Below are positions 30,742 through 39,373 of a stretch of DNA of 64,000 bases, piece after piece. The DNA is from Fuscovulum ytuae (lineage in GTDB: Bacteria; Pseudomonadota; Alphaproteobacteria; Rhodobacterales; Rhodobacteraceae), in the NCBI RefSeq assembly GCF_029953595.1, contig NZ_CP124535.1, positions 496,001 through 560,000 of the forward strand. Reading direction: 5' to 3'. The notes under the pieces were generated by a model, which had not been told where the DNA came from, did no database searches, and saw nothing but the letters and a program-made list of their open reading frames with translations. Each line of letters begins with the position of its first letter. The stretch's first letter is position 1. Both the position numbers and the translations under genes were made by a program.

Positions 30742-31068
30742 TTATTCATAGGTGAAGGTTGCGATTTCGCAGACATTCACATCGGCCCGTTCCAGCACAT
30801 CGCCATCTTCGAATTCGGCGCGGAAGTCGAACATGCAATAGCCCGTTGCGTCGTCGAAATTGATGACGACGGAGGAGCCGGAGGGAAGGATGTCATCGCC
30901 GAGGATGTCTTCCTCCCAGCTTTTCGACCCGGAGTTCGATCCATAGAAACGGACGATCGTGAAGCCTGTTTTGTTCACGATGGTCACCCGACGGTCGAGG
31001 GACAGGGCCGGGGCCGTGGTCGAAAGGGCGAGGGCTGCGGAAAGGGCGAAGGCGTAAAGCGCGCGCAA
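30742..31068 (-). CDS. Small secreted protein, function unknown
   Basis: A 108-residue exported protein starting at TTG (31066-31068) with AAAGGA about 7 nt upstream. It has a signal peptide (LYAFALSAALALSTTAPALS) and a mature beta-rich part (RRVTIVNKTGFTIVRFYGSNSG, VVINFDDATGYCMFDFRAEF) with two cysteines that may form a disulfide. An ATG start would need an unlikely extension of 49 residues. Similar secreted proteins occur in Rhodobacteraceae; no function is known to me. Confidence 0.75.
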   Translation of the reverse strand: MRALYAFALSAALALSTTAPALSLDRRVTIVNKTGFTIVRFYGSNSGSKSWEEDILGDDILPSGSSVVINFDDATGYCMFDFRAEFEDGDVLERADVNVCEIATFTYE

Positions 31069-31211
31069 GGCAGTATCCTTTGCTTTGCAGGGGGTGAAAC
31101 CTGCCGGAACGCTAGGGCTTTGCCATGCTCTCGCAAGAGGATATTCACAGGTGTAAATATGCAGGCGGCGCCTGTGTTTTGGCGGCATCACGCGGGCGTG
31201 ATCGCCCGGCC

Positions 31212-31994
31212 TCACGCTTCCAGTTCGACCCAGACGGGGACATGGTCAGAGGGTTTTTCGCCGCCCCGGACCGCCTTGTCGATGCCTGCCTCGCGCAAGA
31301 GATCGGCGCATTGCGGGGAAAGGAGAAGATGGTCGATCCGGATGCCGTTGTTCCGGTCCCAAGCGCCTGCCTGATAATCCCAGAAGGAATAAAGGCCGGG
31401 GCGCGGGTCGCGGGCGCGGAAGGCATCGGTCAGGCCAAGGTTGACGATGCGGCGGAAGGCGGCGCGGGTTTCGGGCAGAAACAGTGCGTCGGTCAGCCAT
31501 GTATCGGGTTTGGCGGCGTCTTGCGGTTCGGGGATGACGTTATAGTCACCGCAGAAAGCGAGCGGTTCTTCGGTGGCCAGCAGCGCCTTCACCCGTGCCT
31601 CCATCCGCGCCATCCAAGCGAGTTTGTAATCATATTTCGGCCCCGGCGCGGGGTTGCCATTGGGCAGGTAAAGGCCGCAGACGTGGATGGCGCGTTTGTC
31701 GCCGATCACGGTCGCCTCGATCCAGCGGGCCTGTTCGTCGCTGTCATCACCGGGCAGGCCGCGCGTCACGTCTTCCAGCGGCAGTTTCGACAAGATCGCC
31801 ACGCCGTTGAAGGATTTCTGGCCGTGGGTTTCGACGCGGTATCCCATGTCTTCGAACAGCTCGCGCGGGAAGGCGTCGTCGACGGACTTTATCTCTTGCA
31901 GGCAGACGACATCGGGCGCGGCCTCGCGCAGCCATGCGGGAAGGGCGTCGATCCGGGCCTTGATGCCGTTGATGTTGAACGTGGCGAGTTTCAT
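31212..31994 (-). CDS. xthA: Exodeoxyribonuclease III
   Basis: The 260-residue AP endonuclease/3' exonuclease of the EEP superfamily acts in base excision repair. Catalytic residues lie in FNINGIKARIDALP, VCLQEIKS, CGLYLPNGNP, GDYNVIPEPQD (Asp and Asn) and the C-terminal SDHVPVWVEL (Asp-His). Length and order of motifs are normal for XthA. Confidence 0.96.
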   Translation of the reverse strand: MKLATFNINGIKARIDALPAWLREAAPDVVCLQEIKSVDDAFPRELFEDMGYRVETHGQKSFNGVAILSKLPLEDVTRGLPGDDSDEQARWIEATVIGDKRAIHVCGLYLPNGNPAPGPKYDYKLAWMARMEARVKALLATEEPLAFCGDYNVIPEPQDAAKPDTWLTDALFLPETRAAFRRIVNLGLTDAFRARDPRPGLYSFWDYQAGAWDRNNGIRIDHLLLSPQCADLLREAGIDKAVRGGEKPSDHVPVWVELEA

Positions 31995-32088
31995 GGTCGT
32001 CTCCCTGTCATACCCGTTCTAGGGGCGGGACATGGGGCGCACAAGTCGCGGGATTTAGGTCGTGGTATTTGGGTCGTGGTGTTCGAAG

Positions 32089-32805
32089 TCAGGCCGTGGC
32101 GGCAAGCCCTGCGCGGGCGGCCGAGAGCCAAAGCATATCGAGGCGGCGCAATTCGGCGGGATCGAAACGGTCCGCCTCTTCCCAGTAGCGGCCAGAGGGG
32201 ACGAGGTAGCCCAGATCATCTTCGCGCTTCATCGCCTGATCGGCGAGGCGGATATCAAAGGGCAGGGGGCGGGCATGGGCCACGCGGTCGCGGCTGAGGC
32301 GGGGGAAGATGAGGCGCGACGGCCCGAAGGAAAGGTTGACCATGGCGCAGCCTTCCATGGCGGCAAGGATCATCAGGCGGGCGGATTTCGCCTCGAGGCT
32401 TTGCAGGGTGATGTCGGCGCGCAGTGGATCGGCGGTGCCTGCGCCGTAGAAATGCGTCTGGCCTTTGGGGTAATGCATGTCGCAGCCAAGGGCTGCGATC
32501 ACGCGGGGGCGCAGTGCGTGAAGCGCCCAATAGGCGGTGGTGAAGGCCATTGTGCCGCCGGCATAGACGAAACCGCCGAAGGCGTTTTGGGCGGGGACGA
32601 AATCATCCTCGGTGATGATCTTTTGCCCGTCGCCTGCAATGCCGCGCCGTTCGGCGGGGAAATCCCACGGATAGATGTGATGCGTCCAGTCGGGCCGCAC
32701 GGCATGGGCGTTGTTGATGGCGACCACATGGTCGAAGGGCGCGCGGGGCCAGCTGGCGGCTTCGGTCACATTGGGGCCGGAGCCGAGCATGAGGACGCAG
32801 GTCAT
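32089..32805 (-). CDS. Conserved protein, possibly glycosyltransferase- or DUF115-like
   Basis: The 238-residue protein starts with a Rossmann-like MTCVLMLGSGPNVTEAASWPRAPFDHVVAINNAH, which recalls proteins that read 'G-S-G-P-S' loops in DUF115 and sialyltransferase-type folds. GCDMHYPKGQTHFYGAGTADPL and an aromatic/Arg-rich C-terminus follow. I cannot assign a reaction. It has no signal peptide and no obvious operon partner. Confidence 0.6.
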   Translation of the reverse strand: MTCVLMLGSGPNVTEAASWPRAPFDHVVAINNAHAVRPDWTHHIYPWDFPAERRGIAGDGQKIITEDDFVPAQNAFGGFVYAGGTMAFTTAYWALHALRPRVIAALGCDMHYPKGQTHFYGAGTADPLRADITLQSLEAKSARLMILAAMEGCAMVNLSFGPSRLIFPRLSRDRVAHARPLPFDIRLADQAMKREDDLGYLVPSGRYWEEADRFDPAELRRLDMLWLSAARAGLAATA

Positions 32806-32893
32806 TGAATTCTCTCCACCATCTTGCGGGAGAGTTTAGCGCGCAGGCCGGAAAGGACGAGGGAAAGCTGCCGAAAAAATGCAGATATAGCGA

Positions 32894-33226
32894 TCAGATC
32901 GAGAATGATGTCCCGCAGCCGCATGAAGATGTGGCATTCGGGTTCTGGATGATGAAACGCGCGCCGATCAGTTCTTCGCTATAGTCGATCACGGCGTTTT
33001 GCAGGAAGGGCAGCGAGACGGCATCGACCAGCACGCGCGCCCCATCCTTTTCAAGGATCAGGTCATCGGTGGCGGGATCGTCGAGCTTGATATCGTATTG
33101 GAAGCCCGAGCAGCCGCCGCCTTCGACGGCGACGCGCAGCGCCTTTTCCTCACCCGTCGCTTCGCAGATTTCGCGCAGGCGGGCATAGGCGCGGTCGGTG
33201 ACTTTGGGCGGAAGGGCGAGGTCCAT
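32894..33226 (-). CDS. erpA: A-type iron-sulfur cluster carrier (IscA/ErpA family)
   Basis: The 110-residue HesB/IscA-family protein has the three conserved cysteines in GGGCSGFQYDIKL and SSCGCGTSF. A-type carriers deliver [4Fe-4S] clusters to apoproteins. The ATG at 33226 gives the canonical N-terminus; the longer open frame overlaps the divergent dgt gene. ErpA versus IscA/SufA cannot be decided from this copy alone; isolation from suf genes favours ErpA. Confidence 0.9.
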   Translation of the reverse strand: MDLALPPKVTDRAYARLREICEATGEEKALRVAVEGGGCSGFQYDIKLDDPATDDLILEKDGARVLVDAVSLPFLQNAVIDYSEELIGARFIIQNPNATSSCGCGTSFSI

Positions 33227-33303
33227 GACGAAATCCGTGGTCCTGAGGGGCTGGTTGCAATATAGGCTACGCCCAAAGGCGGAACAAGAACAGGCAGATA
33301 GAG

Positions 33304-34476
33304 ATGCTCGCCCCCTATGCCTGCCAGCCCGACGCATCGCGCGGGCGGCTGCACCCGGAACGCATGTCATCCTTCCGGTCGCCGTTTCAGCGCGACCGGG
33401 ACCGGATCATCCATTCGAGCGCCTTTCGGCGGTTAAAGCACAAGACGCAGGTCTTTGTGGAACATGAGGGTGACTATTACCGCACGCGGCTGACCCATTC
33501 GATCGAGGTGGCGCAGGTGGCGCGGACGATTTCGGGGGTCTTGGGTCTGAACACCGATCTGGCCGAGGCCATAGCCTTGGCGCATGACCTTGGGCATACC
33601 CCATTTGGCCATACGGGGGAGGATGCGCTGGGGCTGCTGATGGAACCCTATGGCGGGTTTGACCACAATGCGCAGGCCTTGCGGATCGTGACGCGGCTGG
33701 AGCGGCATTATGCCGATTTCGACGGGCTGAACCTGACTTGGGAGTCGCTGGAAGGGATTGCCAAGCACAATGGGCCGGTCATCGGCCCGAATGCCGACAA
33801 GAAGCATGAGGGGCCGCTGCCCTATGCGCTGGCCGAGGTGAATGCGGCGTGGGATCTGGAACTTGGCACGCATGCGAGCGCCGAGGCCCAGGTGGCGGCG
33901 ATTGCGGATGATGTGGCCTATAGCCACCATGACCTTCATGACGGGTTGCGGTCGGGGCTGTTTTCCGAGGATGACCTGATGGACCTGCCCGTGACGGGGC
34001 CTGCCTTTGACGAGGTGGACAGGCTTTATCCGGGGTTGGAGAAGATGCGGCGGCGGCATGAGGCGCTGCGGCGCGTCTTTGGCCGGATGGTGGAGGATGT
34101 GATCGCCGTGGCGCAGAACCGATTGGCTGCGGCGCAGCCCCGGTCGGTGGAGGAGATCCGGCATATGGGCACGACAGTGATCCGCTTTTCCAAGCCGCTG
34201 TATCAGGAGCTGAAGGCGATCCGGTCCTTCCTGTTTCATCGCATGTATCGCGCGCCGTCCGTGATGGCGGAGCGGGCGAAGGTGACGCGGATCGTGAATG
34301 ACCTCTTTCCGCTGTTCATGGCCCGGCCTGAATTGCTGCCTGCCGAATGGCGCGCGGATATCGAGGCGGCGCGGGATGAGGTGACGCTGGCGCGGATCGT
34401 GGCGGATTATGTGGCGGGGATGACGGATCGCTTCGCCATTCAGGAACATGCGCGCCTGATGGGCGGCGTTACCTGA
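33304..34476 (+). CDS. dgt: Deoxyguanosinetriphosphate triphosphohydrolase-like protein
   Basis: This HD-domain dNTPase has 390 residues, the type 2 Dgt length. Motifs are FRSPFQRDRDRIIHSSAFRRLKHKTQVF, LTHSIEVAQVARTI, the metal pair in ALAHDLGHTPFGHTGE, and DDVAYSHHDLHDGL. It removes triphosphate from dNTPs and tunes nucleotide pools. The gene is divergent from the erpA-like gene with 77 bp between starts. Confidence 0.92.
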   Translation: MLAPYACQPDASRGRLHPERMSSFRSPFQRDRDRIIHSSAFRRLKHKTQVFVEHEGDYYRTRLTHSIEVAQVARTISGVLGLNTDLAEAIALAHDLGHTPFGHTGEDALGLLMEPYGGFDHNAQALRIVTRLERHYADFDGLNLTWESLEGIAKHNGPVIGPNADKKHEGPLPYALAEVNAAWDLELGTHASAEAQVAAIADDVAYSHHDLHDGLRSGLFSEDDLMDLPVTGPAFDEVDRLYPGLEKMRRRHEALRRVFGRMVEDVIAVAQNRLAAAQPRSVEEIRHMGTTVIRFSKPLYQELKAIRSFLFHRMYRAPSVMAERAKVTRIVNDLFPLFMARPELLPAEWRADIEAARDEVTLARIVADYVAGMTDRFAIQEHARLMGGVT

Positions 34477-34957
34477 CCGTCCGGCGGAAGGACGCGACCC
34501 AGAGGAGGGCGAGGCAGACCGACAGGATCACGTTCCAGCCGGCCATGGAGATGCCGAAAAGCTGCCACGCGATTTCGTCGCAGCGGACGACGGCGCCCAC
34601 ATCAACATCGGGGTTCAAAAGATCTGCGGCGGAGATGCCGGAGATGGAACCTGCGGTGCAGGAGGCCAACCCCTCCCACCATTTCTGTTCAACGCCAACG
34701 TGAAAAGCGCCGATCCCGGCCGTGGTCAAGGCGGCAAGGGCACCGAGCAGGGGTAGAAGCCGGGCGACCGGCCCGCGCGTGACGATCAGAGCCATAAGCC
34801 CGATCAAGACCGCCGCTGCATGGGGCCAGCGTTGCCAGAGGCAAAGCTGGCAGGGCGCAAGGCCGCCCAGATATTGAAAGCCGAAGGCTGCGGCCAGCAC
34901 GGCGAAGGACCCGCCGGCGGCAAGAAGGATCGTAAAGGCGCGGGTGTCGGTGATCAT
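34469..34957 (-). CDS. Disulfide bond formation protein B family
   Basis: A 162-residue four-helix membrane protein of the DsbB family, which reoxidises DsbA with quinone. The first periplasmic cysteine pair is in LAPCQLCLWQRWPH and the second pair in ASCTAGSI and VVRCDEIAW. Helices are clear (FTILLAAGGSFAVLAAAF; AAVLIGLMALIVT; LGALAALTTAGIGAF; WNVILSVCLALLWV). Its end overlaps the dgt 3' end by 8 bp (convergent). Confidence 0.9.
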   Translation of the reverse strand: MITDTRAFTILLAAGGSFAVLAAAFGFQYLGGLAPCQLCLWQRWPHAAAVLIGLMALIVTRGPVARLLPLLGALAALTTAGIGAFHVGVEQKWWEGLASCTAGSISGISAADLLNPDVDVGAVVRCDEIAWQLFGISMAGWNVILSVCLALLWVASFRRTVR

Positions 34958-35096
34958 GCCTCTTATGAACAGGAGCGGGGAACGAAACGCAAGCCTGCGC
35001 CCCGTTTCGTGAACGCTGCCTTTGCCGCGAGAGGGGCCGTTTTGCGCGCATGGCGTTGACGGGGACGGGCCAAGCGGCTAGACCCCCGATCAGGTG

Positions 35097-35180
35097 GCCC
35101 GAGTGGCGGAATGGTAGACGCAGCGGATTCAAAATCCGTCGCCGCAAGGCATGTCGGTTCGAGTCCGACCTTGGGCACCA
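35097..35180 (+). tRNA. tRNA-Leu (anticodon CAA)
   Basis: The 84-nt sequence folds as a class II tRNA. Acceptor GCCCGAG pairs with CTTGGGC and a CCA end is encoded. The anticodon loop TTCAAAA gives CAA at 35130-35132 (reads UUG). A long variable arm and T-arm GTCGG-TTCGAGT-CCGAC are present. Confidence 0.97.
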
Positions 35181-35832
35181 CCGTATAATCCTCCCCATAT
35201 TCTGAACGCATAGCAGGCCTTGCAGGGCGCTTGGCTTGCCAGGTTTGCCTGCCGTGATCCGTTGGTGAGATCTGGCACCGCGATCTGGTGGTGGGCGGGG
35301 CATGCCGATGGGCGACTTTCTGCCAAAGCCTCGGCGATTCGCCGCTTGCTGCGGTTCGGGCGGGGCTGTCGGGTGCCGAGTCGCAACGGGCCGGGTGCGG
35401 GTGAGTCTGACGGGAACCGACTGAAAGGACGGCAATATTGTGACGAAAGGATGTCTTTTTTGTAACTTTCTGGCGGGACTCTTAACTTAGGTTAATTTCC
35501 GCCTATTGGAACTCCACTATTCGTATCCCAATGGTTTTCGGATTTTAAGCGTCGCCATAAATTGAGCCGCAAAAAATCCACGCCAGCCAGCTGATCATGG
35601 CTTCAGACCAAGGTCTGAAAGATTTTCAGACCTAGGTCTTAAAAAGTCTGATCATGAATAAATGTTTTCTTTCCGGTGCCTGTGCGACAAATTGTTCGGT
35701 GGCGCGCCAGTCTTGGGCCGCGCTGCGGGCCTAGGTCCAAAATTACCTATTTGCAGGGCAAGGTGTGTGGCCGACCTTAGGTCTGCCAAAGGAAGATCGG
35801 TGGGCAACGGGCGACAGGCGGGGCGGCAGAAC
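35181..35832. other. 652-bp non-coding stretch with clustered CCTAGG-type palindromes
   Basis: This is the longest gene-free stretch of the window. The 35440-35720 part is AT-rich. TTCAGACC-AA-GGTCTGAA (35602-35619) and AGACCTAGGTCT (35628-35639) stand side by side and are bracketed by direct repeats CTGATCATG (35591-35599, 35648-35656). Related sequences are GGCCTAGGTCC (35728-35738), GACCTTAGGTCT (35773-35784) and ACTTAGGT (35485-35492). Frames here show no ribosome-binding site. A regulatory or protein-binding role is inferred. Confidence 0.6.
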
Positions 35833-36423
35833 TTATTTTCTGGCGGCACGCCAAGCGGCCCAGTCTTCGGGCGTGTCAAGATCGGCGGTGGCATGAAGAT
35901 CGGGCAAGGGGATCAGGCGGAGCCGCGCGCGGTGCCGCACAAGGACGCTGCGCGCGCCTTCGTCGCCCCGCAGCGTCATCAGATCATCGCGTAGATCGGG
36001 GGGAAAGCAGACGGGATGGCCGGGGGTGCCGTCGGCGGCGGCACCGCGCAGGATGGCCTCGGGTTCGGCACGCCAGTGATCGCAGAGGGTGGCAAGATCG
36101 GCGGCGGTGATGTCCGGCAGATCGGCCAGAAGCAGCATGCAGCCTGCCTCAGGCGGCAGGGCGGCAAGGCCCGCCTTCAGGCTTTCGGCCATGCCAAGGC
36201 TTGGATCGGGCACGATGACAAGGTGGACGGCAAGCCCGTCCAGTGCGGCTTGGCGGGCGGGGCGGTCCGGGGGCAGGGCCACATGCACGGGCAAGCCGGT
36301 CGACAAGGCGGCGCGGGCGATACGGGTAAGCTGCGCGACCCCGTCCACCTGTTCAAGAAGCTTGTCCCCCCCTCGCATGCGCGATGAGGCCCCAGCTGCC
36401 AGAAGAAGGATATGCGCGTTCAT
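35833..36423 (-). CDS. MocA/MobA-like nucleotidyltransferase
   Basis: The 196-residue NTP-transferase begins ILLLAAGASSRMRGGDKLLE, the nucleotide-binding loop of the MocA (molybdenum cofactor cytidylyltransferase) type, with K in the xKLL position. LLADLPDITAADLATL carries the metal-binding aspartate and ADGTPGHPVCFPPDLRDDL the GHP motif of this subgroup. DLDTPEDW ends the domain. A role in molybdopterin cytosine dinucleotide synthesis is plausible, but no molybdoenzyme gene is adjacent. Confidence 0.85.
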   Translation of the reverse strand: MNAHILLLAAGASSRMRGGDKLLEQVDGVAQLTRIARAALSTGLPVHVALPPDRPARQAALDGLAVHLVIVPDPSLGMAESLKAGLAALPPEAGCMLLLADLPDITAADLATLCDHWRAEPEAILRGAAADGTPGHPVCFPPDLRDDLMTLRGDEGARSVLVRHRARLRLIPLPDLHATADLDTPEDWAAWRAARK

Positions 36424-36542
36424 GGCGCGACGTTCCCAAGCCGCGGCGCGGGCGTCAAGCGCGCATCATGCGGCGCGGCGTGCCGCCGCAAGCCTTTGCT
36501 CTCGCCTCCCGCGCGTTCCGCGCGTCCGGCTCGGTGTTTTTT

Positions 36543-36699
36543 GAGTATTTGGGCCAAGATGAAGCCATGCCCCTTCATCTTGGGAAAAATACTCCGGGTG
36601 GGTCCGGGAGGGCAGGGCCCTCCCGGGGGTGCCGCTTGGCGCGCGGTTCGATCAGGACGTGGTGGGGAGGGTCCGGGAGGGCGGGGCCCTCCCGGCGGT
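36543..36699. repeat. Composite repeat block between convergent-facing gene ends
   Basis: An imperfect long inverted repeat spans about 36543-36597: GAGTATTTGGGCCAAGATG is mirrored by CATCTTGGGAAAAATACTC around CCATGCCCC. It is followed by two near-identical 30-bp palindromic copies at 36601-36630 and 36670-36699 (core CCGGGAGGGC-GGGCCCTCCCGG, 2 differences). The block fills the space between the nucleotidyltransferase gene and the 3' end of the dimethylglycine dehydrogenase gene. Such repeats are widespread between genes in Rhodobacteraceae. Confidence 0.75.
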
Positions 36700-36700
36700 G

Positions 36701-39127
36701 TCAGCCGCGCATGCGGGTGCCATCCCCGTCCCAGAGGGGCGCGAGATGGACAGTGGCCTTGCGACGTTCGCCAAGGATTTCAATCTCGCACGCCAGCCCA
36801 TCGGTCACGCGGTCGGCCGGCAGGAAGCCCATGGCGACGGATTTGCCGGTCCAGTGGCTGAACCCGCCAGAGGTGCAGAAGCCCACCACCGCGCCATCCA
36901 GCCAGATCGGTTCCCACGCCACGACATCGGTATCTGCGGCATCGACGACAAAGCTGACCAGCCGCCGCTTGGGCCCGGCGGCCTTTTCGGCCGTGGCAGC
37001 TGCCTTGCCGATCCAGTCGGCATCCTTGTTCCAGCGGATGAAGCGATCGAGGCCCGTTTCGCAAGGCGTGTAGTCGGGGCTGAATTCGCGGCCCCAGGAC
37101 CCGAACCATTTGTCCAGACGAAGGGACATCATGGCGCGCATGCCGAAGGGGCGCAGGCCCAGATCCTTGCCCGCCTCGGACAGCACATCCCAGAGGTGGC
37201 GGACGGACATGTGATCGGTAAAGATCTCAAAGCCCAGATCGCCCGTGTAGCTGACGCGCTGGACGATGCAATTCGCCATGCCAACCGTCATCCGTTTTAC
37301 GTCCATGAACTTGAAGGACTCGGCGCTGACATCGGATCGGGTCACGCGCGACAGCAACTCGCGCGCTTTTGGCCCCGCGATCTGGAAGCCGGAGCGGGCG
37401 TCGGAGATGTTTTCCACCCGCACGCCCTCCATCATGTTCTGTTCGAACCAGCGCGAATGCCAGCCTTGCGCGCCGTAGGAGGCGGTGAGTTGGAATTCGG
37501 TTTCCGACAGGCAGGAGACGGTGAAATCGCCGATGATCTTGCCGGACTGGGCCAGCATGGGTGTCAGCGAGAGGCGGCCCGGTTTGGGGATCAGGCCCGC
37601 CATGATGCGGTCAAGCCAAGCCCGCGCATTGGGGCCGGTGACGCGATACTTTCCGAAATTCTGCACCTCGTTGATGCCCACGCCTTCGCGGACGGCCATC
37701 ACTTCTTGCCGAGTCGCTTCCCATGCGTTGGAGCGGCGGAAGGTCGGCTGTTCATAGCGGGGTTCGCCCGGGAGCGCGTGGTAGTTTACCACTTCCAGCC
37801 CATATTGCTGGCCCCAGACGGCGTTCATGCCATCGAACACCTCATACATGGGTGTGGTGCGGAAGGGGCGGGCGGCGGGGCGTTCCTCGTTCGGGTAGCT
37901 GACCGAGAAGCGCATCTGGTAGTTTTCGATGACCTTCGGCACGGTATAGCCGGGCGATGTCCAATTGCCGAAACGCGCGACGTCAAAGCCGCGGGGGTCA
38001 CGCTCCACCTCGCCGTGGATCATCCATTGCGCCAGCGCAAGGCCCATGCCGCCGCCTTGGCTGAAGCCCGCCATCACGGCGCAGGCCGACCAGTAATTAC
38101 GCAGGCCCGGCACGGGGCCGATCAGCGGGTTGCCATCGGGGGCAAAGGTGAAGGGGCCGTGGATCACGCGCTTCACCCCGGACCGTTCAAGGACGGGGAA
38201 GCGGCGATAGGCGAAGTTCACCGAGTCTTCGATCTTGTCGAATTGTTCGTTCAGAAGTTCGTGGCCGAAATCCCAAGGCGTGCCATCGACGGACCACGGC
38301 TCGCAGGGTTTTTCGTAAAAGCCGATGCAGAGGCCGCGGCCTTCCTGCCGCAGATAGCTTTCCCCGCCGGGGTCCATCACATGGGGGAATTCGCGGCCCG
38401 ATTTCAGGATGTCCATGATTTCGGGGATGTCGTCGGTCACCAGATACTGATGCGCCATCGGCAGGAGCGGGAGGTAGACGCCCGCCATCGCCCCGATTTC
38501 GCGCGCCCAGAGGCCACCTGCATTGACCAGATGTTCGGCGATGATGGTGCCCTTTTCGGTCACCACTTCCCATGATCCGTCTGGGCGGGGATTGGTTTCC
38601 AGCACGCGGTTGTGCAGCACGATCTCGGCCCCGCCCATCCGGGCCGCCTTGGCATAGGCATGGGTCGTGCCGGAGGGGTCAAGGTGGCCATCAAGCGGGT
38701 CGTAAAGCGCGCCGATGATGCCTTCGAGGTTGACCATGCCATCGGTCAGCTTGTTGATTTCCTCAGGCCCCAGGATTTCGGTGTCCAGCCCCATGTAGCG
38801 ATGCTTGGCCCGTTCGGCCTTGAGCATTTCGAAGCGGGCCTGATTGTCGGCCAGCGTGATGCCGCCCACATGGTGCAGGCCGCAGGACATGCCGGTGATC
38901 GCCTCCAGTTCCTTGTAGAGGCGGATCGTATAGCCCTGAAGCGCCGCCATGTTGGTGTCGCCGTTTAGCGTGTGAAAGCCGCCCGCCGCGTGCCATGTCG
39001 ACCCGGAGGTCAGTTCAGAGCGTTCGACGAGCATCACGTCGCTCCAGCCGAGCTTGGTCAGGTGATAGAGGACCGAGCAGCCGACGACACCGCCGCCGAT
39101 GACGAGAACGCGGGTATGGGTTTTCAT
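36701..39127 (-). CDS. Dimethylglycine dehydrogenase-type FAD oxidoreductase (GcvT C-terminal domain)
   Basis: The 808-residue protein has an N-terminal DAO domain with FAD motif VLVIGGGVVGCSVLYHL and STWHAAGGFHTLNGD, where the histidine of the W-H pair is the usual covalent flavin site. FAO and GcvT-like folate domains follow (NAWEATRQEVMAVREGVGI, YTGDLGFEIFTDH). Dimethylglycine and sarcosine dehydrogenases oxidise N-methyl groups to tetrahydrofolate-bound C1 units in glycine betaine breakdown. The start at 39127 gives MKTHTRVLVIGGG. A strong inverted repeat lies 69 bp upstream. Confidence 0.88.
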   Translation of the reverse strand: MKTHTRVLVIGGGVVGCSVLYHLTKLGWSDVMLVERSELTSGSTWHAAGGFHTLNGDTNMAALQGYTIRLYKELEAITGMSCGLHHVGGITLADNQARFEMLKAERAKHRYMGLDTEILGPEEINKLTDGMVNLEGIIGALYDPLDGHLDPSGTTHAYAKAARMGGAEIVLHNRVLETNPRPDGSWEVVTEKGTIIAEHLVNAGGLWAREIGAMAGVYLPLLPMAHQYLVTDDIPEIMDILKSGREFPHVMDPGGESYLRQEGRGLCIGFYEKPCEPWSVDGTPWDFGHELLNEQFDKIEDSVNFAYRRFPVLERSGVKRVIHGPFTFAPDGNPLIGPVPGLRNYWSACAVMAGFSQGGGMGLALAQWMIHGEVERDPRGFDVARFGNWTSPGYTVPKVIENYQMRFSVSYPNEERPAARPFRTTPMYEVFDGMNAVWGQQYGLEVVNYHALPGEPRYEQPTFRRSNAWEATRQEVMAVREGVGINEVQNFGKYRVTGPNARAWLDRIMAGLIPKPGRLSLTPMLAQSGKIIGDFTVSCLSETEFQLTASYGAQGWHSRWFEQNMMEGVRVENISDARSGFQIAGPKARELLSRVTRSDVSAESFKFMDVKRMTVGMANCIVQRVSYTGDLGFEIFTDHMSVRHLWDVLSEAGKDLGLRPFGMRAMMSLRLDKWFGSWGREFSPDYTPCETGLDRFIRWNKDADWIGKAAATAEKAAGPKRRLVSFVVDAADTDVVAWEPIWLDGAVVGFCTSGGFSHWTGKSVAMGFLPADRVTDGLACEIEILGERRKATVHLAPLWDGDGTRMRG

Positions 39128-39195
39128 GGAAGGGAACTCCGTAGCAGGACTGGTCGGCAGATTGGCCGGAAGGGGTGGGTTTTGGCATGTTGTTC

Positions 39196-39215
39196 TGCGA
39201 CATGATTGTGTCGCA
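39196..39215. promoter_or_regulatory. Inverted-repeat operator upstream of the dimethylglycine dehydrogenase gene
   Basis: TGCGACA-TGATTG-TGTCGCA is a perfect 7-bp inverted repeat with a 6-nt spacer, 69 bp before the start codon. The same architecture with two changes is found at 50288-50307, directly before the GlxA-type regulator gene. Confidence 0.6.
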
Positions 39216-39373
39216 AATATTGGCTGACTTGCCATCCCTTTTTGATTGCCCGAAATATGGGCAGACTTTTGGAGCCAAACCTATCCTTGCGTGCTAGATG
39301 CAGCCGTTCGGCTAAAGCCTTGCAATCGGTTGCCGTCTTTCTGGCTGTCGGGTTCTGTGCCCGCTGTTTGTGG

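Noticed and set aside
30468..30751. Short plus-strand genes in the 30.5-kb gap
   Set aside because: Two overlapping frames are open, but neither has a ribosome-binding site, and composition is unlike neighbouring genes.
35482..35495. Possible CtrA site TTAA-N6-TTAA
   Set aside because: The spacer is 6 nt, not 7, and no start codon follows at a useful distance; treated as part of the palindrome cluster.
35097..35832. Integration site (att) of a mobile element at tRNA-Leu
   Set aside because: No direct repeat of the tRNA 3' end longer than 8-10 bp was found downstream, and there is no integrase gene.
36629..38575. A 648-codon plus-strand frame inside the dimethylglycine dehydrogenase gene
   Set aside because: It mirrors a well-supported FAD enzyme and has no family features; long antisense frames are expected at this GC content.
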